A DNA stretch of 64,000 nt. Source: Granulosicoccus sp964594905. GTDB taxonomy: Bacteria; Pseudomonadota; Gammaproteobacteria; Granulosicoccales; Granulosicoccaceae. Below, piece after piece: positions 53,609 to 61,142 of this stretch (its first letter is position 1; the number at the start of each line of letters is the position of its first letter). Under the pieces are notes generated by a model. It had not been told where the DNA came from, made no database searches, and saw only the letters and a list, made by a program, of their open reading frames with translations. The position numbers and the translations under genes are program-made. The stretch is taken from positions 10,097 through 74,096 of the forward strand of contig CAZQOI010000007.1 of NCBI GenBank assembly GCA_964594905.1. Reading direction: 5' to 3'.

Positions 53609-54037
53609 TTAGCCAACATCGGCAACAAGTCCAACAGCTTCTATCCCAGCGACAGCGCACTTCTCATCGTTATCAGAAATATCGCCAGTCACACCTACGG
53701 CACCCAGCAGTTCGCCCTCTTTTGAACGTATAAGAACACCACCTGGTACTGGTACTAAAGCGCCATCACATAGTGAATTCATTGCTTGAATGAAAAAAGG
53801 TTCGACTTTTGCGCGCTCGAACAAAGCACGTGATCCCAAGCCAACAGAGTAAGCACCGTAAGCCTTGCCGTGAGCGACCTTGGGTCTTACCAAACTGGTG
53901 CCATCCTGACTTTCGCTTGCTTTTATCGATCCTCCGGCGCCCAAGACCACAACAGCCAAGGGTTTGAATCCATGTTTATGCTGCTCGGCCAGAGTGTGCT
54001 TGATAATGTCTTTGGCTTGCGCAAGGGTTAAATTCAT
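53609..54037 (-). CDS. GlcG/HbpS-family haem-binding-like protein
   Basis: A 142-residue small alpha/beta protein of the GlcG/HbpS (PduO C-terminal) family. Characteristic segments are LTLAQAKDIIKHTLAEQ, PLAVVVLGAGG, RPKVAHGKAYGAYSVGLGSRAL and VPVPGGVLIRSKEGELLGAVG, ending SDNDEKCAVAGIEAVGL. HbpS binds haem or divalent ions in some bacteria and GlcG is a glycolate-operon protein of unknown reaction. No neighbours support either role. Converges on the DUF4159 gene with a 17 bp gap. Its start lacks an alternative. Confidence 0.9.
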   Translation of the reverse strand: MNLTLAQAKDIIKHTLAEQHKHGFKPLAVVVLGAGGSIKASESQDGTSLVRPKVAHGKAYGAYSVGLGSRALFERAKVEPFFIQAMNSLCDGALVPVPGGVLIRSKEGELLGAVGVTGDISDNDEKCAVAGIEAVGLVADVG

Positions 54038-54145
54038 AAATTATTGCTCAAAGTTTTGTAGGAATGGGGCTATATAATTCAGCTGTTGAGGCGCAGGATA
54101 ATTGATAATAAATTCTGTGTTCTCTATTACGATCCTACAAACTAA

Positions 54146-55345
54146 CTAGTCGGGCTCAATTTCACATTCGATTGTCATGCAAACGAATGTGCGAGAAACA
54201 CCTAGGCCGTCGGCTATATCATTGAGCGCATCACGTTCTTCAGGATTTACATCTCCATCGCCCATCGCGATGACGCATAAATCACGTACAACTTGCATGG
54301 CCTGAGTCTCAGTGCAATTTTCTTTTACCCGGGCGATACGTTGAGGTAATTGCTCTGCTATACGTTTTGGATTTAGCTTATCGTTGTATTCGCCCTTTTC
54401 AAAAAATTGCTCGAAAATCTCTATTTCTTTATCGGAAACACCATTTGCCGCATTAGCCACGACGATCGAGCCTGCGAACAAGAGATGCCTCATGGAAATA
54501 GCGGCGTCTGTTCGCGCATCGAGATAACTTGGTTCCATCAAGCTCAATAAGCGCTGTACACCAACGTCCATCTCGTCTATCGTACTGCCATCTTCAAGCA
54601 TCAGATTCGAAGCAAAGAACAAGCGCAGGGCTTTAACTCTTAGCGGGCTAAACGGATGGGTGGAAAACCAATCACCCTCCGGTGCACTTTGCCCAGGCTC
54701 TGCGTCCTCAGCTTGCATGTCGTCGACTTGTTTAAGGAATTCATCAAGATCAAACTTGACTGTGTTACTTGTCAGTCCTGACGCCAGCTTGAACAATGCG
54801 CTGGCGACGCTTTCAAAATCCTGTGCGCACCAGGCGCCAGCACGATCCGCCGAGATTTCAGCGTTGCGAGACCACGCAAACAATCTTAATGCGAGTTTTG
54901 GATCTGGGCGATTGGGTCCTTTGACGAGGTAGCCAATTGGTATGGCGTGATGGTTATATACGTGATGTCCAAATTCGTGACCGATAACAAACTGTAATTC
55001 TTTAGGCGTGAAACCCTCTAACAGACTCGAGGAAAACATTACGAATAGCCGACCATCCTCAGGCTTAAAGCACATCGCGTTGAATTGAGGGCTGGCGAAT
55101 ACGTAAAGTTCAACAGGAATTTTCATTGACAAACGTTCTATGCACTCATCGACAAGTGAATAAATATCGGGTGCCATTTGCCTGCTTAGTCTTACTGATG
55201 TGGATAGTAAGCGGCGCCGCAGCCCGCTAGGGCCCTCGGCTTCGTGCTTTTCCAGTGCTTCGACAACACGTTTGACGTCTCTTTCAGTCAGCAGTGCATC
55301 ACTTTCTTGTTGATCGTTTCTATATCGGAGTTGGTCAGCTTTCAT
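54146..55345 (-). CDS. M48-family metalloprotease fused to a TerB-like domain
   Basis: A 399-residue protein without signal or membrane helix. The HEXXH zinc motif is H123-E-F-G-H127, with a third ligand Glu in SRNAEISADRAGAW, as in M48 peptidases. Residues about 280-399 form a helical TerB-like domain (VANAANGVSDKEIEIFEQF, GDGDVNPEERDALNDIA) with the acidic DxDxxxxE pattern that binds metal in tellurite-resistance proteins. Most M48 proteases are membrane-bound or secreted; a cytoplasmic form with this C-terminal domain is unusual. A role in stress proteolysis can be guessed but not shown. It precedes the TauE-like gene's opposite-side neighbours; the gap to 55399 is 53 bp, same strand, so an operon with TauE and GcvR-like genes is possible. 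Confidence 0.85.
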   Translation of the reverse strand: MKADQLRYRNDQQESDALLTERDVKRVVEALEKHEAEGPSGLRRRLLSTSVRLSRQMAPDIYSLVDECIERLSMKIPVELYVFASPQFNAMCFKPEDGRLFVMFSSSLLEGFTPKELQFVIGHEFGHHVYNHHAIPIGYLVKGPNRPDPKLALRLFAWSRNAEISADRAGAWCAQDFESVASALFKLASGLTSNTVKFDLDEFLKQVDDMQAEDAEPGQSAPEGDWFSTHPFSPLRVKALRLFFASNLMLEDGSTIDEMDVGVQRLLSLMEPSYLDARTDAAISMRHLLFAGSIVVANAANGVSDKEIEIFEQFFEKGEYNDKLNPKRIAEQLPQRIARVKENCTETQAMQVVRDLCVIAMGDGDVNPEERDALNDIADGLGVSRTFVCMTIECEIEPD

Positions 55346-55398
55346 CGTCGAGTTGTATACAGTTGAATATAAGTATTATTGCATACCATCAGGCAACA

Positions 55399-56157
55399 TT
55401 ATATTGCATTGATAATCAGTTTAATAGAGATCAGAAACAAGGTAATCTGTACTGCTCGAAAAAACCATTTTTCAGGTAAACGTTTGATCAATTGCCGACC
55501 TAATGCAGCTCCAATTGCAGCAATCGGTAACAGAAACAACGCAACCTTTAACGTAGAGGCGTTATAAGGTTGCAATGCGGAATAGGGCACTACCTTGGCT
55601 AAGTTCACTATCGCGAACAAAATGGTAGTTGTGCCGGCAAATACCATCTTTGGCAATCGTTGGGGAAGAACATAGATCTGAAATGGAGGTGCGCCTGCGT
55701 GAGAAACAAAACTTGTGAAGCCTGATAGTGTTCCCCAGAAAAGACCTTTCCCAGTGCTTGCGGGCTTGGCAACGACGACATCCTTTTTTCCTAGCCAGGT
55801 GTACAGACAAAAGCTGATTCCCATAATCCCAATCAACAACGTAACTATCGCATCTGTTACGTAGGCTGCTGTGCCCCAGCCAATCAGAACACCAAGAATG
55901 CCTGCTGGGATAAGAGTCTTCAGATTGATCAAGCTGTATTCGTGGCGATACAGCCAAACGCCAACAATGTCTGAAAGGATATATATTGGAAGTAACAACG
56001 CTGCCGCTACCAGCGGCGACATTGTCAGTGAAAGAATAGGTACACTGAGCATGGCAATTGCTGGTAAGCCACCTTTTGATAATCCGATAAAAAAGGCTGC
56101 CACACATAAAAGGACAAGCAAGCTTGGATTGCTTAAAAGGGATTCAACTGTTGGCAC
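55399..56157 (-). CDS. TauE/SafE-family sulfite/sulfonate exporter-like permease
   Basis: A 252-residue membrane protein with about eight helices in two repeats. The opening GLSKGGLPAIAMLSVP and the second-half GTLSGFTSFVSHAGAPPFQIYVLPQ are the two repeat motifs of the TauE/SafE family. These carry sulfite, sulfoacetate or other organic anions across the inner membrane. It might export sulfite, which is produced by desulfonation such as by the SsuD-like enzyme at 58787-59944, but the genes are not adjacent. Same strand as the GcvR-like gene (40 bp upstream). Confidence 0.92.
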   Translation of the reverse strand: MPTVESLLSNPSLLVLLCVAAFFIGLSKGGLPAIAMLSVPILSLTMSPLVAAALLLPIYILSDIVGVWLYRHEYSLINLKTLIPAGILGVLIGWGTAAYVTDAIVTLLIGIMGISFCLYTWLGKKDVVVAKPASTGKGLFWGTLSGFTSFVSHAGAPPFQIYVLPQRLPKMVFAGTTTILFAIVNLAKVVPYSALQPYNASTLKVALFLLPIAAIGAALGRQLIKRLPEKWFFRAVQITLFLISIKLIINAI

Positions 56158-56197
56158 ATCGCACCTGAATGATTAGTGTTATAAGACTTCAGGTTTC

Positions 56198-56719
56198 TCA
56201 AGCGTCTGCTAGAGCGATGTCTGCCATCAAGCTACTGGAGACACTTTGCATAGCCTCGTCCAGCGTTTCCATGGACACGTTGGCTGGAACGTTAAGACGT
56301 GCCTTGGCGCGAAACATTGCTTCCCCGGACATCGAGCCTTCATATTGGGCAGATTCAAACTCAGCCACACTGACATTGATATTAAACAGAGCTTGTGTGA
56401 TGTCACGAACGATTCCAGAATGATCAAGACCGGTTAGCTGGAGTTGTATTTGACGACTGTCGGTCTCGACCTTTGTTTTACTACCCTTTTCGATAGTGAT
56501 ATGCAGTTGTTTGTTTTTAAGCCCCAGTAGTGCGGTTTTAAGATCGTCAACTGCATTTTGTGGCGCGCTGACATGAATAATCCCGGCAAATTGTCCAGCG
56601 AGTATTGCCATGTGACTGTCAAGCCAATTAGCCTCGTGCAGCGCGATAAGTTGGCTGAGCTCGCTAACGATGCCGTTGCGATCTGGTCCTATGACCGTAA
56701 TAGCGAGATCTGTAGGCAT
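56198..56719 (-). CDS. GcvR-like protein with two ACT domains
   Basis: A 173-residue cytoplasmic protein consisting of two ACT domains (about 3-85 and 90-165). The first opens with DLAITVIGPDRNGIVSELSQL and the second with QLQLTGLDHSGIVRDITQALF, both with the Gly-containing loop of amino-acid-binding ACT domains. GcvR represses the glycine-cleavage operon by binding GcvA and responding to glycine in E. coli. No gcv genes lie nearby, so the regulatory target is unknown. Length and layout agree with GcvR/YajQ-type ACT proteins. It is the first gene of the minus-strand run with TauE and M48. Confidence 0.88.
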   Translation of the reverse strand: MPTDLAITVIGPDRNGIVSELSQLIALHEANWLDSHMAILAGQFAGIIHVSAPQNAVDDLKTALLGLKNKQLHITIEKGSKTKVETDSRQIQLQLTGLDHSGIVRDITQALFNINVSVAEFESAQYEGSMSGEAMFRAKARLNVPANVSMETLDEAMQSVSSSLMADIALADA

Positions 56720-56867
56720 AGTTTAAGGCTCCGACTCCTTGGCTGCCCAGTATAACGAGGCAAAGGTGTGACGGATACTGAATTATTAGCTTTGGTAAAC
56801 GGTAAATGGACGCGTTACTATCTAGCGATAGCTAAGCTTGGTGACAGGTAATTTTGACAATTGAGTC

Positions 56868-57803
56868 ATGAGTATTGATAACAGCGATACGGAGGTTTTA
56901 AAAACCGCCGCCGATTGGCTGGAACAAGATCGAGGAGTCGAGCTGGTGACAGTTGCTCGCACCTGGGGCTCGTCTCCCAGACCACCGGGATCTCTTGCGG
57001 CCATTCGAGATGACGGTGTGCTCGTTGGGTCGGTGTCTGGTGGCTGTGTAGAGAAGCAACTGTCAGAGTCCTTTCGCAACAGCGATAAAACACGGGCATT
57101 TACTCATAAAGTCAATGACGAGGATGCACGTCGCTTTGGTCTTGCCTGTGGAGGTGAGCTTGAACTGGTATTCGAGTCGCTGAATGATGCAAGTATTCTG
57201 CGAAACATACTGGCCAATCTCGATCAACGAAAACGAGTCAGACGGCAGGTCACTATTGGAAATCAGCTTGCGACGATTCATGCAGCGCAACGCAGCGATA
57301 CATTTTCCTGGGATGGTCAAGAGCTTGTGCAGGTGTATGGTCCAGCGTGGAGACTATTGATTATCGGTGCAGGGCAACTTTCAAGATACACAGCGGAATT
57401 TGCACTTGCGTTAGATTTTGAGGTGGTGGTGTGTGATCCTCGGCCAGAGTTTCGCGCTGCCTGGCAAGTCGCTGGAACCGAATTACTCGATTCTCTACCT
57501 GATGAGGCAGTGCTCAATTGTGCGGTTGATCCACAAAGTGCGGTATTGGCTTTGACGCATGATCCCAACCTTGATGATCTTGCCCTGATAGAAGCACTTC
57601 CCAGTGAAGCGTTTTATGTCGGTGCACTAGGTTCGAAGAGAAATTACGCAAAGCGCTGCGAACGACTGATCGCGCTTGATGTTCCTGCTGAAAGTGTTGA
57701 GCGTCTGCGCGGTCCAGTGGGCCTGTCGATTGGAAGTAGAACATCAGCTGAGATTGCTGTGTCTATCATTGCAGAACTTATTCAAGTCAAACGAGCGCTG
57801 TAA
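56868..57803 (+). CDS. XdhC/CoxI-family molybdoenzyme maturation factor
   Basis: A 311-residue protein. The N-terminal XdhC/CoxI domain has the VARTWGSSPRPPGSLAAIRDDG and VSGGCVEKQLSE signature (about 24-68), and the C-terminal domain is Rossmann-like with LIIGAGQLSRYTAEFALALDF (about 162-182) and YVGALGSKRNYAKR. XdhC proteins bind Mo-MPT and add the terminal sulfur before insertion into xanthine-dehydrogenase-type enzymes. No xdhA, xdhB or coxL gene lies in the window, so the client enzyme must be encoded elsewhere. Strong match; monocistronic between two divergently or convergently oriented genes. Confidence 0.92.
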   Translation: MSIDNSDTEVLKTAADWLEQDRGVELVTVARTWGSSPRPPGSLAAIRDDGVLVGSVSGGCVEKQLSESFRNSDKTRAFTHKVNDEDARRFGLACGGELELVFESLNDASILRNILANLDQRKRVRRQVTIGNQLATIHAAQRSDTFSWDGQELVQVYGPAWRLLIIGAGQLSRYTAEFALALDFEVVVCDPRPEFRAAWQVAGTELLDSLPDEAVLNCAVDPQSAVLALTHDPNLDDLALIEALPSEAFYVGALGSKRNYAKRCERLIALDVPAESVERLRGPVGLSIGSRTSAEIAVSIIAELIQVKRAL

Positions 57804-57884
57804 TCAGTCAACACTGAGTCCGATTATCAGTAGATCTGTTCATACCTAGTTAGCCCGATTCAAGCAGTCGATAGATAGTACTCT

Positions 57885-58787
57885 TCAGGGTACCTCCTTT
57901 CCAGTTGCCAATGCGTACAACTCAAACCAGGTTTCTCTATCCATATCAATGTTCAATGATGATGAGAGCGTCTTGATACGTTTCAGGGAATTGGTACCGA
58001 GTACTGGGAGAATGCCAATAGGGTGACGAAGGAGCCAGGCAATAGCGATTGCTGCACTATCGACCTGGTGTTCTGACGCGATGGCTTCAAGACGATTGAT
58101 AAGTGTCGATGCTCTTTTAGTTGCCGTATTGTTAAACAGTTGACCACCTGCAAGGGGTGACCACGCCATGGGAGGGATCTTGTGCTGTTGCAGGAATGCC
58201 AGGTCACCATTGGTAAATGCATCCGTCGCGCTGAGGCTTAGTTCGATTTGATTGGTTTGCAGTGAAGCCGCCATATTCGATTGAAGCAATGACCAATCGT
58301 GAGGCCGAAAATTCGACACACCGACAGAACGTACTTTGCCACTTTTAATCAGATCATCCAGTGTCTTTCCAGTCTCTTCTGCATCCATCAAGGGATCCGG
58401 ACGATGCAGCAACAGTAGATCGATATGCTCAATGTGCATATTCTCCAAGGAGCGATTGACACTGGTTTCGATATGTTCGCAACTGGTGTCGTAGTGCTTT
58501 ACCCGTCTATTGGGAAAGGCAGGCGATACTAAATTTATATCGCACTTGGTGATGATCTCCATCTTATTACGAAGGGCCGGTGCACTTCTTAGTGTCTCGC
58601 CAAGTAAGCGTTCGCATGTGTAGTTGCCGTAAATATCGGCTTGATCAAAACTAGTGATGCCTTGCGACAAGCATGCTTCGATTTTTTCCTGAACATGTGC
58701 GGGTGATGTATCTTGATCATCAGCAAGACGCCACATTCCGTAGACAATTCGACTGAGCTCAAGTTTATCGAGGGTGACTCGTTGCAT
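57885..58787 (-). CDS. Aldo/keto reductase (second of a pair with the LLM monooxygenase)
   Basis: About 300 residues from ATG 58787. The frame is open up to 58907, but that region is coding for the previous gene. Start and the previous stop overlap by one base (TGATG), a mark of translational coupling. TIM-barrel NADPH reductase: Asp and Tyr in SFDQADIYGNYTCERLLG, Lys in EIITKCDIN and His in IDLLLLHRPD form the catalytic tetrad. The sequence fits the YdhF-like branch. It could reduce an aldehyde or ketone made by the monooxygenase upstream. Probably one operon under the GntR-type regulator. Confidence 0.9.
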   Translation of the reverse strand: MQRVTLDKLELSRIVYGMWRLADDQDTSPAHVQEKIEACLSQGITSFDQADIYGNYTCERLLGETLRSAPALRNKMEIITKCDINLVSPAFPNRRVKHYDTSCEHIETSVNRSLENMHIEHIDLLLLHRPDPLMDAEETGKTLDDLIKSGKVRSVGVSNFRPHDWSLLQSNMAASLQTNQIELSLSATDAFTNGDLAFLQQHKIPPMAWSPLAGGQLFNNTATKRASTLINRLEAIASEHQVDSAAIAIAWLLRHPIGILPVLGTNSLKRIKTLSSSLNIDMDRETWFELYALATGKEVP

Positions 58788-59944
58788 CAGGCTCGGATAC
58801 CTGCTGCAAGTGGCACCTCTGGTGATTCGGCTGGAATGCGACCGTATTCCTCGGGCAGAGAGCAGGTTTTCAAATTTGGCAGTACTCGGGTTCCAAAGGA
58901 ATGGCACTCCTCAAGGTGTGGATAACCCGAGAAAATGAACGAACGAATTCCCATTTTTTGATAAGCCTCGATTTCACTCATGACTTGATCGGTTGAACCT
59001 ACCAAGGCAGCACCACAGCCGGAACGAGCACGACCAACACCTGTCCATAGATGAGGCTCGATGAAACCTTCGTCACTTGCAGCCTCACGATTCTTCGCTT
59101 GTAAAGCAACTCCTAATGATGTTGCATCAAGTGCACGCTCACGAATTGCTTTGCCTTGATCATCATCTAGTTTGGATACCAGTTCAGCTGCGTATTCGCG
59201 GGCCTCTTGTTCGGTATCGCGAACGATCATGTGCACGCGTAAGCCGTAATCGAGTATGCGGTCATACTTCTGAGCACAGGCATGGACCGCTTTCATACGC
59301 TCTGCCAACTCTTCTTTTTTCTCAGGCCACATCAAATATACATCGCAGTGTTCACCGCACAGTTCCAGAGCGGGTGGTGAATAACCGCCGAAGTACATCA
59401 ATGGTCCTCCGTTTTGTTGATAAGGTTTTGCCGGATCTGTTGTAAGACCTTTGAAGTTATAGATCTCACCTTCGAAGTTTATTTCGTCTTGCGTCCAGGC
59501 TTGTTTGAGTATCTGGACGACTTCACGCGAACGCTGATAGCGGTAAGCACTGTCGTCTTTCTCTCCGGGAAAATCAGATGAGATGATATTGATCGTCAAG
59601 CGTCCCTTCAGCATGTGATCGAGCGTTGCGATGGTCCGTGCGAGCATGATCGGTTGCATTTCACCACAACGGACCGCACCCAGCATATTGATGTTCTCAG
59701 TTATCGGCGCGCAGGCTGCGACAAAGCTCAGCGTGTCCTGACCCACTTGAAAAGATGAGGGGCACAAGATATTGCGATAACCGAGCTTATCGGCCGCTTG
59801 CATGATTGCCGACGTGTTCTCCCAGCTCGAGCGGTATTGCCCGTCCGGGACACCCAAGTAGCGATAGTCGTCGGAGCAGAGCGGTGCGAACCAGGAGACC
59901 TCGAGTGCGTCGAGATCAGAAGAATAAACAGGAACGACAGTCAC
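58787..59944 (-). CDS. LLM-class flavin-dependent monooxygenase, SsuD-like
   Basis: A 385-residue bacterial-luciferase-like TIM barrel. The opening VSWFAPLCSDDYRYLG corresponds to the FWFxPTHGDxRYLG start of FMNH2-dependent alkanesulfonate monooxygenases; ENINMLGAVRCGEMQPIM and GRLTINIISSDFPGEKDDSAYR are also SsuD-like, as is LMYFGGYSPPALELC. It oxidatively cleaves the C-S bond of an organosulfonate or a related substrate and needs a separate flavin reductase, not encoded here. Divergent from the GntR regulator, with the repeat array at 59980-60016 in between; coupled to the aldo/keto reductase. Confidence 0.9.
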   Translation of the reverse strand: MTVVPVYSSDLDALEVSWFAPLCSDDYRYLGVPDGQYRSSWENTSAIMQAADKLGYRNILCPSSFQVGQDTLSFVAACAPITENINMLGAVRCGEMQPIMLARTIATLDHMLKGRLTINIISSDFPGEKDDSAYRYQRSREVVQILKQAWTQDEINFEGEIYNFKGLTTDPAKPYQQNGGPLMYFGGYSPPALELCGEHCDVYLMWPEKKEELAERMKAVHACAQKYDRILDYGLRVHMIVRDTEQEAREYAAELVSKLDDDQGKAIRERALDATSLGVALQAKNREAASDEGFIEPHLWTGVGRARSGCGAALVGSTDQVMSEIEAYQKMGIRSFIFSGYPHLEECHSFGTRVLPNLKTCSLPEEYGRIPAESPEVPLAAGIRA

Positions 59945-59979
59945 GTGATTAATTTCCTCGGTAATTTCAGAAAATGTTG

Positions 59980-60016
59980 TATCATTGGTGCATCAATGTG
60001 TCAATAGTGTATCAAT
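59980..60016. promoter_or_regulatory. Tandem TATCAAT-type repeats, probable GntR operator
   Basis: Two 18-base units, tatcattggtgcatcaat (59980-59997) and tgtcaatagtgtatcaat (59999-60016), match at 14 of 18 positions with a 1-base spacer, giving four TCA(A/T)T half-sites at steps of 11, 8 and 11 bases. They fill the 76 bp gap between the divergent LLM gene and the GntR gene (4 bases before its ATG), an expected operator place. Confidence 0.6.
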
Positions 60017-60020
60017 TAAT

Positions 60021-60815
60021 ATGGCGCGTACAGAATATCTACAGCTCGGAAACGCTAAACCTGATCTAGTGGCGGAAAGTTCGCGTCCGTCATCAGGCCG
60101 CCGAGAACGAATCCTGTTTCGGAGAGGGCGCTTGCCGATACATCTGCAAGTTAGTGAGATGTTGGCGCGCGAAATCAAAGCTGGAATTCTGCTGGATGGG
60201 GAGCGCCTGGAGCCCGAACGCGCCATGGCACAGCAACTCGGAATAGCCGTCGGGACCCTGCGTAAGGCACTTGCTGATCTTGGCGAAAAGGGTCTGCTTG
60301 AGCGGATCCAAGGCTCGGGAAACTATATCCGTAACACTGATACCAACGACACTATTTACGGGTTCTTCAGGCTTGAATTATTGGCAGGCGCTGGGCTACC
60401 AGATGCAATTCCGCTGTCCGTAGACAAGGTCAAGGGTGATGCGGACGTTAACTTTGCCCAAAGTGATTCCTATTATCGAATTCGCAGATTGCGTCGCATT
60501 TCAGATATAGATTCCGCGCTTGAGGAAATCTGGCTGGATGCGAATTATGTTCAAGGTGAGATCACCCAGAGCGAAGTGTCGGAATCGCTTTATCAACTCT
60601 ACAAGGAAGAGTTGGGATTCTGGATTGCACGAGTTGAAGACTCCATAGCAGTTGATACGCCCCCTGCTTGGCGACCAAAAGATTTTGCTACGGGTGCCGA
60701 AAGCACTTGGGGGTATGTTGAGCGTAAGGGGTGGGATCAACATGACCAACAAGCCGAATACTCACGAACTTGGTTTGATACCAACACTACCCGTTATATA
60801 TCGCGTTTGAAATAA
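60021..60815 (+). CDS. GntR-family transcriptional regulator with UTRA domain
   Basis: About 264 residues from ATG 60021; an earlier in-frame ATG at 59985 lies inside the repeat array and is unlikely. The N-terminal winged helix (about 45-105) contains LPIHLQVSEMLAREIKAG and the recognition region PERAMAQQLGIAVGTLRKAL, ending QGSGNYI. The C-terminal domain is UTRA-like (HutC subfamily), the part that binds a small ligand. It is divergent from the LLM monooxygenase/aldo-keto reductase pair and probably controls it and itself through the TCAAT repeats. The ligand is likely a substrate or product of that pathway. Confidence 0.92.
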   Translation: MARTEYLQLGNAKPDLVAESSRPSSGRRERILFRRGRLPIHLQVSEMLAREIKAGILLDGERLEPERAMAQQLGIAVGTLRKALADLGEKGLLERIQGSGNYIRNTDTNDTIYGFFRLELLAGAGLPDAIPLSVDKVKGDADVNFAQSDSYYRIRRLRRISDIDSALEEIWLDANYVQGEITQSEVSESLYQLYKEELGFWIARVEDSIAVDTPPAWRPKDFATGAESTWGYVERKGWDQHDQQAEYSRTWFDTNTTRYISRLK

Positions 60816-61142
60816 CACCTTCGCGAGAAGGTCAAAAAATTGAAAGTGCGTAAAATTTGACAGTCAATGCATTGGCATTTTCTGTATCTCTCACTTTATT
60901 TGCGTCTTGTTCAAATAATGCGAACTCGGTTACCCAATGTCTTGTTAGAACATTGTGAACTAAGGTAAATCATCCCTACGATGTAACGCCAAGTAGCCCG
61001 TGGTTTTCAACTGCTGGCTTGTAAATTGCGCCGAGTTAGATTGCTTAGATTGGGTCGTGGTGTCTGGCAGGCGTATTGAATGCACAACAATAGGCTCGCC
61101 TATGGCTTGATCACCACCAAAAGTGCGTGTTTATTTGAACCA
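60816..61142. other. Gap before the surface-protein gene
   Basis: 327 bases without a gene. A short perfect hairpin right after the GntR stop (accttc 60817-60822, gaaggt 60827-60832, loop gcga) may terminate the GntR transcript although no T-run follows. A second hairpin lies at 61069-61101 in the leader of the next gene. No recognised riboswitch (a c-di-GMP type was looked for and not found). Confidence 0.45.
61069..61101 (+). repeat. Bulged hairpin in the leader of the surface-protein gene
   Basis: aggcg-tattg (61069-61078) pairs with caata (61088-61092) and cgcct (61097-61101), with a 4-base bulge ggct, around a 9-base loop. It ends about 40 bases before the ATG at 61143, so it could affect translation of the leader. 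Confidence 0.35.

Noticed and set aside
60865..60874. caatgcattg palindrome
   Set aside because: Too short and isolated to support an operator.
60833..61142. c-di-GMP riboswitch before the surface-protein gene
   Set aside because: The consensus core of the known classes was not found in either strand by eye.
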